From Paenibacillus mendelii (GTDB taxonomy: Bacteria > Bacillota > Bacilli > Paenibacillales > Paenibacillaceae): a stretch of DNA of 64,000 nucleotides. Numbering within the stretch: position 1 is the first letter of the stretch; each line of letters begins with the position of its first letter. A program made the translations under genes and the position numbers. Positions 45,484-56,904 of this stretch are shown in pieces. The notes beneath the pieces are model-generated. The model worked only from the letters and a program-made list of their open reading frames with translations, was not told where the DNA came from and did not search any database. Location of the stretch: assembly GCF_024498075.1 (NCBI RefSeq), contig NZ_JANHOF010000001.1:1178001-1242000 (forward strand), read 5' to 3'.

Positions 45484-46551
45484 ATGAGCACGTCCCAGAT
45501 CGCATCACCGGGATCCCGGAAGGTTCACGATTCCTTCGTACCCGAGCTCGTTTATTTTGAGCCGGCCGCCCTCGACTATCCGAAAGGACAGCACATTATG
45601 GAGTGGGTCAAGGATAAGGGAATTCCTTACCGGATGACCTCCTCCCATAACAGAATCACGAATTTGCCGGGTGATACGGAGCAGCAAAAGTACAAGATCG
45701 CCAAACGGACGCTGGTTGTCGGCCTCCGCAAAACCTTGAAATTCGATACATCCAAGCCTTCAGCCGAGTATGCCATCCCAATTGCAACAGGCTGCATGGG
45801 GCATTGCCACTACTGCTATTTGCAAACCACGCTGGGGTCGAAGCCTTATATCCGGGTCTATGTAAACACAGATGATATCATGAATGCGGCCAAAGCTTAC
45901 ATCGATGAGCGCGTTCCGGAGATCACACGCTTCGAAGCCGCCTGCACTTCCGATCCGGTCGGATTAGAGCCTATCACGGGAAGCTTGCGGGAATTGATCG
46001 AGTTTATGGCTGAGCAGGAATATGGCCGTCTCCGCTTCGTGACGAAGTTCCATTATGTCGACTCGCTGCTCGATGCGCATCATAATGGACACACCCGCAT
46101 TCGTTTTAGCTTGAATAATAAGTATGTCATTCAACAATTTGAGCCTGCGACATCCCGCTTCGAGCAGCGGATCGAGGCAGCGGCCAAGGTTGCCCGAGCC
46201 GGGTATCCGCTTGGCTTTATCATTGCCCCCATCATCTGGCACGAAGGATGGGAGGATGGCTATGCCGAGCTGTTCGAAGCGCTGCACCAAGCGCTCCCAC
46301 GGGACGTTTCAAGCGGATTGACCTTCGAGCTCATTCAGCATCGCTTCACGAAAACGGCGAAAGGCGTCATCGAGAAGCGTTACCCGCGAACGAAGCTGGA
46401 GATGGATATCGAGAAGCGGAAATATAAATGGGGGCGCTGGGGGCAAGGCAAATATGTATACCCCAGTGAACAAGCAGAAGCGCTCCGCATGTTTATCTCG
46501 GAGCGCATCTTTGACCATTTTCCGGATTCGACGATTGATTATTTCACTTAA
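45484..46551 (+). CDS. splB: Spore photoproduct lyase
   Basis: Radical-SAM enzyme that reverses the UV lesion 5-thyminyl-5,6-dihydrothymine during germination. 355 residues. Fe-S cysteines Cys104, Cys108, Cys111 in GCMGHCHYC and the H-donor Cys154 in EAACTSDP. ATG at 45484 follows GAGGAGG by 9 bp. A weak sigma-G-like pair (GATTG at 45411, 18 bp, CAAACTA at 45434) lies upstream, fitting forespore expression but with two mismatches. No splA is present upstream. Stop overlaps the stop of ccdA on the other strand. Confidence 0.97.
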   Translation: MSTSQIASPGSRKVHDSFVPELVYFEPAALDYPKGQHIMEWVKDKGIPYRMTSSHNRITNLPGDTEQQKYKIAKRTLVVGLRKTLKFDTSKPSAEYAIPIATGCMGHCHYCYLQTTLGSKPYIRVYVNTDDIMNAAKAYIDERVPEITRFEAACTSDPVGLEPITGSLRELIEFMAEQEYGRLRFVTKFHYVDSLLDAHHNGHTRIRFSLNNKYVIQQFEPATSRFEQRIEAAAKVARAGYPLGFIIAPIIWHEGWEDGYAELFEALHQALPRDVSSGLTFELIQHRFTKTAKGVIEKRYPRTKLEMDIEKRKYKWGRWGQGKYVYPSEQAEALRMFISERIFDHFPDSTIDYFT

Positions 46552-47261
46552 AACTTAAGCCATTCCGGTGTGATCGAATTCAGCCAGACCGTAATCTTGG
46601 TCATCTGATCGGTAAAGAGCAGAACGCCCATCAGCAGCATAATGGCACCGCCGATCTTCATCATGGTCGCGGAATACCGGACGATCCATCTTGCAGATCC
46701 GATGAAGAAAGCAAGCACGAAGAACGGAATGGCGAAACCGAGCGCATACGCAGTGGTCAGCTGGAACCAGGTTCCCGGCTCCGAAGCGGCCAACGCCAGA
46801 ATGGAGGCAAGGATCGGACCCGTACATGGCGACCATCCTGCCGAGAAGCCTATTCCGAATATGAAGGAAGCCAGATAACCGGACTTGTTCAACTTAAGCG
46901 GCAGCTTGCGTTCCTTAAGCAGCATCCAGGGTTGAATGAGTCCGATGAGAATTAACCCCATCAAAATGATAAGAACGGCAGACAGCTGGCGGATAAGATC
47001 TTGATAATCGGCGAATAAGTCCGCAAAGGCGTTCGTGCCATAGCCTAATGTGTAATAGACGACCGAGAAGCCCAAAATAAAGAAAAGCGTATGGGTCATC
47101 GTTCGTATCCGTATTTGTTTGCCGGGCTTCTCGCTCTTCAAATCGGTTACGGATACGCCGGTTATGTATGATAGATAGGATGGATAGAGAGGCAGACAGC
47201 AAGGCGAAATGAATGAAGCGATACCTGCCCCAAAGGCAATGATCACATTCACATCCGACAT
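46548..47261 (-). CDS. ccdA: Cytochrome c biogenesis protein CcdA
   Basis: Membrane thiol-disulfide transporter passing electrons from thioredoxin to extracytoplasmic partners for cytochrome c maturation and spore cortex synthesis. 237 residues, six membrane helices; the two redox cysteines lie in ISPCCLPLYPSYLSYITG and SAGWSPCTGPIL. ATG at 47261 follows AGGAGGG by 6 bp. Preceded by the 68-bp repeat array. No resA or ccdC adjoins it. Confidence 0.95.
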   Translation of the reverse strand: MSDVNVIIAFGAGIASFISPCCLPLYPSYLSYITGVSVTDLKSEKPGKQIRIRTMTHTLFFILGFSVVYYTLGYGTNAFADLFADYQDLIRQLSAVLIILMGLILIGLIQPWMLLKERKLPLKLNKSGYLASFIFGIGFSAGWSPCTGPILASILALAASEPGTWFQLTTAYALGFAIPFFVLAFFIGSARWIVRYSATMMKIGGAIMLLMGVLLFTDQMTKITVWLNSITPEWLKF

Positions 47262-47278
47262 GAACAACCCTCCTAAAA

Positions 47279-47630
47279 GTTTTGTGAGACCTTTCGCTTC
47301 CGAAGGAACGATTCGAGCAAAACTCACTTCGAAAGCATCGGCTTAAGTTTTGTGAGACCTTTCGCTTCCGAAGGAGCGATTCGAGCAAAACTCACTTCGA
47401 AAGCATCGGCTTAAGTTTTGTGAGACCTTTCGCTTCCGAAGGAGCGATTCGAGCAAAACTCACTTCGAAAGCATCGGCTTAAGTTTTGTGAGACCTTTCG
47501 CTTCCGAAGGAGCGATTCGAGCAAAACTCACTTCGAAAGCATCGGCTTAAGTTTTGTGAGACCTTTCGCTTCCGAAGGAGCGAATTCGAGCAAAACTCAC
47601 TTCGAAAGCATACGCTTAGTTTTGTGAGAC
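47279..47630. repeat. Tandem array of 68-bp repeats, five units plus a partial sixth
   Basis: Copies begin at 47279, 47347, 47415, 47483, 47551 and 47619, exactly 68 bp apart; each begins GTTTTGTGAGACCTTTCGC. Units 2-4 are essentially identical; unit 1 differs by one base and unit 5 carries an extra A and a compensating loss. Each unit contains a short hairpin CGCTTC-CGAA-GGAGCG and outer complementary arms AGTTTTG and CAAAACT. The array fills the 378-bp gene-free gap between znuB and ccdA. No spacers of differing sequence exist, so it is not CRISPR. Function unknown. Confidence 0.95.
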
Positions 47631-47639
47631 CTTATCACA

Positions 47640-48443
47640 TTAAGTACGAAGATTCCGTCTGAATGTGAGCAGCAGCAGCAGCACGGCAATTAATAGCAGT
47701 ACGATCGTTCCACCCGGTGCTAAGTTCCACACACCTGCGATCAACAGGCCTCCCACGACCGCCAATTCAGCGATAATCACGACGGTTACGATGCTTTGAC
47801 GAAAGCTTCGCGCAATGACAAGACTGCATGCGGTAGGAATTGTTAATAGTGCAGATACAAGCAAGGCCCCGACAATTTTGATCGACACGCTAATGACGAG
47901 CGCCGTTAGAATACTAATCATCATATTGAAGTACTTTGTTGGCAGGCCGCTCACCGCCGCGGCATCCTCATCAAAGGTAAGCAGAAACAATTCTTTGGCA
48001 TGCAGGATGACCGCAATCAATACAATGACCGTTACAATGCCGATAAGCAGCAGGTCGATATCGTCGAGCGTGTATATACTACCGAATAAATAGCTGTTTA
48101 CGCTGACATTGAAGCCCTTACCAAGCGTAAAGAGGAGAGAAGCCAGCGCAACACCGCCCGACATAATGATCGCGATCGATAGCTCGGCGTAGGTCTTGTA
48201 GGCCTTCCGAAGCTTCTCGATCGCGAATGTTGCCGCCAGTGCGAATACCAGTCCGACTCCTATTGGATAAACACCGATGAGAAATCCGAGTGCTACGCCG
48301 GCAATCGATACATGAGCCAGCGTGTCCCCAATCATCGACAGCCGCCTCAGCACAAGAAAGAGTCCCATCAGCGGGGCCGTAACCCCGATCAATAAGCCCC
48401 CGATCAGCGCCCTCTGAAAAAATTCACTCGTTACGATTTCCAA
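47640..48443 (-). CDS. znuB: Zinc ABC transporter permease ZnuB-like
   Basis: ABC-3 family metal permease. About 267 residues with seven or eight membrane helices; signatures RRLSMIGDTLAHVSIAGVALGFLIG and SVSIKIVGALLVSALLTIPTACSLVIA. TTG at 48443 gives the usual xEFFQRALIGG start and overlaps znuC by 13 bp; the ORF extends to 48521 inside znuC. Partner of znuC and znuA. Confidence 0.9.
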   Translation of the reverse strand: MEIVTSEFFQRALIGGLLIGVTAPLMGLFLVLRRLSMIGDTLAHVSIAGVALGFLIGVYPIGVGLVFALAATFAIEKLRKAYKTYAELSIAIIMSGGVALASLLFTLGKGFNVSVNSYLFGSIYTLDDIDLLLIGIVTVIVLIAVILHAKELFLLTFDEDAAAVSGLPTKYFNMMISILTALVISVSIKIVGALLVSALLTIPTACSLVIARSFRQSIVTVVIIAELAVVGGLLIAGVWNLAPGGTIVLLLIAVLLLLLTFRRNLRT

Positions 48444-49249
48444 CCCGCTACGCCCACTTTCTCTTCCGCGGTCAACTGACGCAATCCCGTCAACCCATGT
48501 GTCAGGTTCGTCTCCACACAATCCTCCAGATCATGTGAATGCTTCACGAAAAATTTCAACTTCCCGCACTCGCTCTTCGGTTCCTCCCCGATATAGGAAC
48601 GAATCATATCCATATCGTGAGAGACCATCAGAAATGTAATATTATGATGCTGATGCATATGCTTGATCAAATGAAAGAACCCCTGCTGGGTCTCCACATC
48701 GATGCCAACGGTCGGCTCGTCCAGAATGAGCAGAGCCGGATTATTAATTAGAGCCCTTGCCAGAAAAGCGCGCTGCTGCTGCCCGCCGGAAAGCTGTCCA
48801 ATCCGCTTACCCGATAAATCCTCAATATTCATCGCATGCAGCGCTTCCTCGCATTTGAGCTGATCGGCCTTCGTGATTCGGCGAAACAGCTTGCCGCGTC
48901 CGTATAAGCCAGACAGCACGACCTCGCGAACCGTTGCGGGGAACAAAGGGTTGAACGCATTCTTCTGAGGGACGTAACCAATCCGGTTCCATTCTCGAAA
49001 TTCCCCGATCGGTTGACCGAACAGCTTGATCGTACCGCTGTCAGGCTTGATTAGACCGACGATCATCCGGAGCAGTGTCGTCTTGCCAGCACCATTCGAG
49101 CCGATCAGCCCAACAAAGTCGCGTTCCTGTATACCAAAATTAATATGCTCGACGACAGGCTTTTGTTGGTAAGCGAAGGATACGTCGATCAACTCGATTA
49201 TATTCTGATGACATATGGGCTGGTAGATTTGCTTGAATTCGGTTGCCAC
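48431..49249 (-). CDS. znuC: Zinc ABC transporter ATPase ZnuC-like
   Basis: Energises zinc import. About 272 residues. Walker A GSNGAGKTT, Q-loop YVPQKNAF, signature LSGGQQQR, Walker B LLILDEPTVGID, H-loop SHDMD. The C-terminal tail carries Cys/His residues (ECGKLKFFVKHSHDLEDC), typical of Gram-positive zinc ATPases and a likely zinc-sensing tail. GTG at 49249 with GGGAGG 9 bp upstream. Confidence 0.92.
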   Translation of the reverse strand: MATEFKQIYQPICHQNIIELIDVSFAYQQKPVVEHINFGIQERDFVGLIGSNGAGKTTLLRMIVGLIKPDSGTIKLFGQPIGEFREWNRIGYVPQKNAFNPLFPATVREVVLSGLYGRGKLFRRITKADQLKCEEALHAMNIEDLSGKRIGQLSGGQQQRAFLARALINNPALLILDEPTVGIDVETQQGFFHLIKHMHQHHNITFLMVSHDMDMIRSYIGEEPKSECGKLKFFVKHSHDLEDCVETNLTHGLTGLRQLTAEEKVGVAGWKS

Positions 49250-49289
49250 GCTATCCTTCCTCCCGTTCAAAGTGAAATTATCATTCCTT

Positions 49290-50258
49290 CTATTGTAATG
49301 CTTGGAGTAAATTTTGCAAATTTGCGGTCATGAGCGAGAAATAATCATCGCCGTTCTTCTCCTGATCCGGCGTCAGCCCCTCCAGCGGGTTCAACACAAG
49401 TGTCTCCGCATCGGCCTCTCGAGCCAGCGTTCTGGCCAGCTCATCCGAAACCAGCTCTTCGAAGAAAATATACTTTACGCCGTTTTCCTTCACAAACTTT
49501 GAAATATTGAGCAAATCCTGTGCTTTCGGCTCGGCATCAGGCGATAATCCCATTATTGACACTTGGTTGAGTCCATAGTCTCTGGCCAAATAGCTAAAAG
49601 CATGGTGAGAAACGACGATATCCTTCTTCGGTGCCGCGCCAAGCTTCGCCGTATATTCGTCATCCAGCGCGTTCAGCTTCGTCTCCAATTGCTTGTAGTT
49701 CGCTTCATAATCCGCCTTGTGGTCAGGGTCAACGAAGCTCAAGCTGTCCAGCACATTGGCAGCCATGATCTTCATCGATTTCGGGCTAACCCAGGTGTGA
49801 GGATCGTGATGACCGCTTTCTTCCTCTTCATGATTCGCTTCTTCTTCATGTCCGTGATCATGGCCATCCTCAGAATCGCCCTCAATCAGCTTAATTCCAT
49901 CGCTCGCTTCCCTCGTTACCAGCTTGCTGTCTTTACGCAATCCTTGAAGAAAGTCGTCCGTCCATCCTTCGAAGCCCGCACCGTTGTACAGGAATAGCTG
50001 TGCATTGGAGGTTGTGTCCAAATCCTGACTCTTCGGACTCCAATCATGGGGCTCCACACCGGCTGGTATAAGATTAATGACATTCGCTTGCTCGCCGCCA
50101 ATTTGCTGTGCCAAGAAATATAACGGATAGAAGCTTGTCACGACGTTGGTTTTCCCTTCCGCAAGCTTGCTTTCTTGGCCGCTTCCACAGCCAGCCAGCA
50201 CGGTTGTCATGATCATAAGCATCACGGCCGCCATTGTTCCATATCGTTGAAAACGCAT
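49290..50258 (-). CDS. znuA: Zinc-binding lipoprotein ZnuA/AdcA-like
   Basis: Cluster A-I solute-binding protein that captures zinc outside the cell. About 322 residues: signal peptide and lipobox VLAGC, first ligand His in PAGVEPHDWSPKS, a His/Glu-rich loop (EDGHDHGHEEEANHEEE) and HHDPHTWVSPK, then IVVSHHAFSYLARDYGL. The His-rich loop marks zinc rather than manganese specificity. ATG at 50258 with AGGAG upstream. First gene of znuACB behind a Zur box. Confidence 0.95.
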   Translation of the reverse strand: MRFQRYGTMAAVMLMIMTTVLAGCGSGQESKLAEGKTNVVTSFYPLYFLAQQIGGEQANVINLIPAGVEPHDWSPKSQDLDTTSNAQLFLYNGAGFEGWTDDFLQGLRKDSKLVTREASDGIKLIEGDSEDGHDHGHEEEANHEEEESGHHDPHTWVSPKSMKIMAANVLDSLSFVDPDHKADYEANYKQLETKLNALDDEYTAKLGAAPKKDIVVSHHAFSYLARDYGLNQVSIMGLSPDAEPKAQDLLNISKFVKENGVKYIFFEELVSDELARTLAREADAETLVLNPLEGLTPDQEKNGDDYFSLMTANLQNLLQALQ

Positions 50259-50291
50259 GTTAATCCTGCTCCTCATTCTGCTTATTCGTAA

Positions 50292-50340
50292 TCGTAACTA
50301 TTACGTTATAGATTATATAGGCCGTGGGCACAGCTGTCAA
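50292..50340 (-). promoter_or_regulatory. znuA promoter with Zur box
   Basis: Minus strand: TTGACA (50335-50340), exactly 17 bp, TATAAT (50312-50317): a full consensus sigma-A promoter. Immediately downstream TCGTAACTATTACGT (50292-50306, given on the plus strand) matches the Bacillus Zur consensus TCGTAATnATTACGA except at two positions. Zinc-loaded Zur bound at the start site would shut off a very strong promoter. Confidence 0.85.
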
Positions 50341-50346
50341 CGACAA

Positions 50347-50373
50347 ACCGACGGCGCATAACACACCGTCGGT
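50347..50373 (-). terminator. Terminator after metG
   Basis: ACCGACGG and CCGTCGGT arms around an 11-base loop, with TTTGT on the exit side, ending 6 bp before the -35 of the znuA promoter. Confidence 0.7.
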
Positions 50374-50385
50374 CCATGTTCATTC

Positions 50386-52740
<2,355 letters not shown>

Positions 52741-52775
52741 AGGGTTGGTTATGGATAATGTTCTCTTGCTCCAAA

Positions 52776-53039
52776 CTATACCGAATCTGGCGCTTCGCTG
52801 TCAAGGGCGGCCTGCCGTTCCTCACGGGTTGGCGGGACATGATCAATACCGCCCGGATGAAACGGGTGACAGCGGCTGATGCGCCTGACAGCCAGCCAGC
52901 TGCCTTTAAGCGCTCCATGCTTCTCGATCGCTTGCAGGGCGTACTCGGAGCAGGTTGGATAGAAACGGCAGGTTGGCGGCTTCAGCGGCGAAATATAGCG
53001 TCGATAAACATGTATCGGTGCTTGCAAGACTTTACGCAT
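52776..53039 (-). CDS. yidD: YidD membrane protein insertion efficiency factor
   Basis: 87 residues. Family pattern [61 protein letters not shown] with the conserved cysteines. Amphipathic, assists YidC-mediated insertion. AGGAGGG 7 bp before the ATG. Follows the Fur-family gene by 47 bp, so possibly cotranscribed with it. Confidence 0.95.
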   Translation of the reverse strand: MRKVLQAPIHVYRRYISPLKPPTCRFYPTCSEYALQAIEKHGALKGSWLAVRRISRCHPFHPGGIDHVPPTREERQAALDSEAPDSV

Positions 53040-53086
53040 CGGCCGGCCCTCCTATTATGTGAATTCTAGCCGAACCCGAATGCTCC

Positions 53087-53497
53087 TCAACCGCAGGCTT
53101 GACAATATCCGAATACTTCAAATTTATGCTTCACCACTTTGAAGTCAGCCGGAACCTCCGTCTTTTCCATCGGACAGAACGTAATGGGATACGTTTTGCC
53201 GCAATTCAAACAAATAAGATGATGATGGTGATGATCCTCGCGGCAATGAAGCTTGAACTTTGCCCCGTCCTCGAACACGACCTGCTCCAAGACGCCCAGC
53301 TCTTCCATCACCCGCAGGTTGCGGTAGACCGTATCGAAGCTAAGACCGCTATACGTTTTTTCCATATATTCATAGACTGCCTTAGGGGCCAAATATCCCG
53401 GTGTGTCCGCGAATAGCTTGGCTAACGTTTTCCGTTGATCGGTAATACGCAACCCTTGGGCAGACATCCGTTCCACGATTTCTTCCGTTGTCAACAC
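53087..53497 (-). CDS. zur: Fur-family metal regulator, probably Zur
   Basis: 136 residues: winged HTH with TYSGLSFDTVYRNLRVMEELGVLEQV, a His cluster (REDHHHHHLICLNCGK) and structural zinc cysteines CLNC and CQAC. GTG at 53497 with GGAGGG 8 bp upstream; the ATG at 53515 is less likely. The Fur, PerR and Zur subtypes cannot be separated by sequence alone, but znuABC with a Zur box lies 3 kb away and the CxxC pairs fit Zur. Confidence 0.8.
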   Translation of the reverse strand: MLTTEEIVERMSAQGLRITDQRKTLAKLFADTPGYLAPKAVYEYMEKTYSGLSFDTVYRNLRVMEELGVLEQVVFEDGAKFKLHCREDHHHHHLICLNCGKTYPITFCPMEKTEVPADFKVVKHKFEVFGYCQACG

Positions 53498-53711
53498 CTT
53501 GAGAACCCTCCGCATACTGCATTCTTCTTTCCATAATGCCCGAAAACGGGGGTCACGTCAATGATAGCGGCCTACTACCGAATCGCGACATGAATGATGT
53601 CGTGAATTTACAGTCCAGTTGTCATATTAATCGATTATAGACTACAATCATTTGTGTTAACTTATCGATGTGTCGCATAATTAGAGTATCTAATCCAGGA
53701 GGAATACATTC

Positions 53712-54704
53712 ATGATTCGAGTTGCAATGCTCAGCTACTGGCATGTTCATGCTTGGGATTACACAAAACAGGTTCAAGGAAATAACGAGACAGAAATCGT
53801 TGCTGTCTGGGATGAAATCCCTAGCAGAGGCAAGGAATCCGCAGAGAAGCTTGGTGTTCCGTTTGTCGCAGATTTGGATGAACTGCTCGCACGTGGAGAT
53901 GTTGATGCTGTCGTCGTTGACACACCAACGAATATCCATCGTGACGTCATGGTGAAAGCCGCTCGCGCAGGCAAACATATTTTCACCGAAAAAGTTGTTG
54001 CCCCAACCCTGAAAGAAGTGAATGAAATCTTAGCGGCTATCAACGAAGCCGGCGTCAAGCTCACAGTATCGCTGCCTCGCCTGAACGACGGCTACACACT
54101 TGCAGCACAAGAAGTGATTGGCAAGGGTCTTCTAGGCCAACTCACGCAAGCACGCGTGCGCCTATCGCATAACGGCGCAACGGCTGGCTGGCTGCCGGAG
54201 CACTTCTACAGCTTGGAGCAATGCGGAGGCGGGGCTCTGATCGACCTGGGCTGCCACCCCATGTATCTGAACCGTCTCTTCCTCGGCCAACCGCAAAGCA
54301 TTAATGCGGCATTCGGCTACGTAAGCGGTAAAGAAGTTGAAGATAACGCCGTTGCCATCCTGAAGTATGACAATGGGGCTATCGGGATCGTCGAAGCCGG
54401 CTTCGTCAACAGCCATTCCCCTTTCTCCGTTGAGCTTCACGGAACAGAAGGTACGCTGTTGTACGGTTTTCCCGACGCGACGATGCGTGTACGGAGCAAC
54501 AAACTGGAAGCGAATGAATGGGTTACTTACGAAATTCCAGCTAACCGTCTATCGGCTTTTGACCAATGGGTCGGACATATCTTGAATGGTACAACCGCAG
54601 ATGAGAACATTGCACTCGCTGTCGATCTGACGAAGCTGATGGAAGCTTCCAATATCTCAGCAGCAGAGAAGCGCGACGTTCAAATTTCAGAATTACAAAA
54701 CTAA
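53712..54704 (+). CDS. Gfo/Idh/MocA family oxidoreductase, atypical N-terminus
   Basis: 330 residues. Two-domain dehydrogenase; catalytic EK motif in IFTEKVVAPTLKEV, and LIDLGCHPMYL and GTEGTLLYGFPDA in the C-terminal domain. The N-terminal Rossmann loop lacks GxGxxG: it reads VAMLSYWHVHAWDYTKQV instead, so cofactor binding may differ. AGGAGG 9 bp before the ATG. First of a three-gene rightward cluster with an AraC regulator and a second oxidoreductase. Likely acts on a sugar, inositol or derivative; substrate unknown. Confidence 0.85.
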   Translation: MIRVAMLSYWHVHAWDYTKQVQGNNETEIVAVWDEIPSRGKESAEKLGVPFVADLDELLARGDVDAVVVDTPTNIHRDVMVKAARAGKHIFTEKVVAPTLKEVNEILAAINEAGVKLTVSLPRLNDGYTLAAQEVIGKGLLGQLTQARVRLSHNGATAGWLPEHFYSLEQCGGGALIDLGCHPMYLNRLFLGQPQSINAAFGYVSGKEVEDNAVAILKYDNGAIGIVEAGFVNSHSPFSVELHGTEGTLLYGFPDATMRVRSNKLEANEWVTYEIPANRLSAFDQWVGHILNGTTADENIALAVDLTKLMEASNISAAEKRDVQISELQN

Positions 54705-54734
54705 TCCAGCCGCTTCAGGAAGGATCGAACTATT

Positions 54735-55697
54735 ATGGCTAAACCGTTTGCATACGCGCTTATGACCGAGAAAATGGATGCCATTGACCGTCTCGACATC
54801 CGTTTTCGCTGGGGCAGCTACGGCTTCCGTGTGCTTCGCTGCCATCTGACGTCCTTTCCGCCAGGCAAAATAATCCGGTTCCATAAACATTCGGAATATG
54901 AATTTCATTTCATTCCGCGCGGCAAAGGTACGATCAGCTTCGAAGAAGGCGAGCATCCGGTACATGAAGGGCAATTTTATTTAACCGGCCCCGGAGTCCT
55001 GCACCAACAGGAAGCCGACATCAAGGAGCCAATGGATGAGCTGTGCCTCCACATCGAGATTACGCCCCTGGACTTGGACGACTCCCAAACGTGGGGCGAG
55101 GCTTGGGAAGACCGGGAAGCGGAGGCGTGCATTCAAGCACTCGACGCACTCCCCCTTCGCCCCCTGGCTGATCAGTACAATGCAATGGCTTGGTTCTTAA
55201 CCGCCTACCGTGCATGGCATGACGGACAGCCTGGCGCCTACTCGACGATCAAACAAGCCATCATCCAAATCCTGCTGCGTGCTTCCCGCATGTCATTGCT
55301 TCCTGGCGTCACCTATGAGCCGCCGGGAAGAAACATCAATGAGCACCGGTTCCAGATGGCAACTCAATTCATTCATGACAACTACGCTTCCGCGCTGTCT
55401 CTGAAGGAAGTGGCCGAGCGGATTCCAATCAGCGGCAGACAGCTGCAGCGCATCTTTCGCGAGCAGGGAGCAGAATCATTCAGCATCTATTTGGAAAATT
55501 ACCGCTTGAACCAAATTTGCAGCGCAATCGTGGAAGGTCGCGGACCTATCGAGCAGATCGCGCTTGAACACGGATTTGCCAGCGGCAATTATTTGTATTA
55601 TGTCTTCAAGAAACGTTTCGGCATGACGCCGAAACAGTATAAAGAGCGTCATTCAGGCGGTACATTATCGACAAAAGCTGATCCTAAAGGAGAATGA
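54735..55697 (+). CDS. AraC-family transcriptional regulator
   Basis: 320 residues: N-terminal cupin sensor (IRFHKHSEYEFHFIPRGKGTISFEEGEHPVHEGQFYLTGPGVLHQ) and C-terminal double HTH (LSLKEVAERIPISGRQLQRIFREQG and EQIALEHGFASGNYLYYVFKKRFGMTPKQYKER). Usually an activator of adjacent sugar genes. AGGAAGGA precedes the ATG. Between the two Gfo/Idh genes, 30 bp and 6 bp away, so it probably controls their operon. Confidence 0.92.
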   Translation: MAKPFAYALMTEKMDAIDRLDIRFRWGSYGFRVLRCHLTSFPPGKIIRFHKHSEYEFHFIPRGKGTISFEEGEHPVHEGQFYLTGPGVLHQQEADIKEPMDELCLHIEITPLDLDDSQTWGEAWEDREAEACIQALDALPLRPLADQYNAMAWFLTAYRAWHDGQPGAYSTIKQAIIQILLRASRMSLLPGVTYEPPGRNINEHRFQMATQFIHDNYASALSLKEVAERIPISGRQLQRIFREQGAESFSIYLENYRLNQICSAIVEGRGPIEQIALEHGFASGNYLYYVFKKRFGMTPKQYKERHSGGTLSTKADPKGE

Positions 55698-55703
55698 TAT
55701 GTA

Positions 55704-56783
55704 ATGGCTAAATCCATGCGAATCGGTATTATCGGCAGCGGGGGCATTGCAAACGCTCATGTCAATCAATATAAGAAGCTGGCAGATGTGGAAATCGTCG
55801 GTATAGCTGACGTTGTACCCGGCAAAGCGAAACAATTCATAGAAGCGCAAGGCTTAGGCGGTGCGCAGTATTTCGAAGATCACCGCAAGCTGCTTGACAT
55901 GGATCTCGACGGTGTCAGCATCTGTACGCCGAACGTCTCCCACCATCTGACGACCGTCGATGCGCTCCGCGCAGGGAAGAACGTGCTGCTCGAAAAACCG
56001 ATGTCCGTCACGCTGGCCGAGGCCGTTGACATGGTCGAGACGCAGCGCGAGTCCGGCAAGATGCTGACGATCGGCTTCCAGCCGCGTTACGATCCCAACA
56101 TGAAGCTCGTTCAAGACATCGTACAGTCCGGCAAGCTGGGCAAGGTATATTATGTGGAAACCGGCGGCGGACGCCGCAGAGGCATGCCTGGCGGCACGTT
56201 TATCCGTAAAGATCTTGCCGGGGCCGGCGCAATGGCCGACATCGGCTGTTATTCGCTGGATATGGCACTGAGCGCCATGGGATACCCGAAACCGCTCACG
56301 GTATCGGCCTACACGTCGAACTATTTTGGCACGAATCCGCTGTACCACCCGCAAGCCGATCAATTCGAAGTCGAGGATTTCGGCGTAGCCTTAGTACGCT
56401 TCGAGGGCGATCTGGTGCTCCAATTTAAAATTTCGTGGGCGATGCATATGGATTCGCTCGGCTCGACAATGTTCCTTGGCAGCGAAGGCGGCTTGAAGGT
56501 AAATCCTCACGGAACAGGCAACTGGTCTGGCGTATGGGATGGCAAGGTCGGCAGCATGACGCTCTTCCATGATTTCATGGGACAGCAGACTTCCACGCCT
56601 GTACCGGTCATCGAGCATCAGAAGGACCTGTTCTTCGAGAAAGTGCGTGACTTCGTCGAAGCGGTCCGCGAAGGCCGCCCGGCTCCGATCCCTGGCGACC
56701 AAATACTGATTCAGCAGGCGATCATCGACGGTGTGCTTCGTTCGGCCGAATCGAAACGGGAAGTTGCAATCGAGCTTCCGTAA
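55704..56783 (+). CDS. Gfo/Idh/MocA family oxidoreductase
   Basis: 359 residues. Canonical Rossmann loop IGIIGSGGIANAH, catalytic EK in LLEKPMSVTLAEAV, and a C-terminal domain with DIGCYSLDMALSAMGYP and FLGSEGGLKVNP. NAD(P)-dependent oxidation of a sugar or cyclitol is expected; exact substrate unknown. AAAGGAG about 11 bp upstream. Ends in a terminator. Confidence 0.92.
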   Translation: MAKSMRIGIIGSGGIANAHVNQYKKLADVEIVGIADVVPGKAKQFIEAQGLGGAQYFEDHRKLLDMDLDGVSICTPNVSHHLTTVDALRAGKNVLLEKPMSVTLAEAVDMVETQRESGKMLTIGFQPRYDPNMKLVQDIVQSGKLGKVYYVETGGGRRRGMPGGTFIRKDLAGAGAMADIGCYSLDMALSAMGYPKPLTVSAYTSNYFGTNPLYHPQADQFEVEDFGVALVRFEGDLVLQFKISWAMHMDSLGSTMFLGSEGGLKVNPHGTGNWSGVWDGKVGSMTLFHDFMGQQTSTPVPVIEHQKDLFFEKVRDFVEAVREGRPAPIPGDQILIQQAIIDGVLRSAESKREVAIELP

Positions 56784-56817
56784 TATGAGTTCATCCCGTC
56801 ACCAATAGACGCAATAG

Positions 56818-56869
56818 AAAAGGCTTCCTGCCCGGCGACTCAAGTCGCCGATGCAGGAAGCCTTTTTTT
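56818..56869 (+). terminator. Terminator after the second Gfo/Idh gene
   Basis: AAAAGGCTTCCTGC pairs with GCAGGAAGCCTTTT, inner GGCGACT/AGTCGCC, followed by a run of T. May also serve the converging gene at 56905. Confidence 0.92.
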
Positions 56870-56904
56870 CTACCTGTTGTGCAAACGTTTGATATCCATT
56901 CCCC

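Noticed and set aside
47279-47630. Possible CRISPR array
   Set aside because: The repeats are contiguous 68-bp units with no unique spacers and no cas genes nearby.
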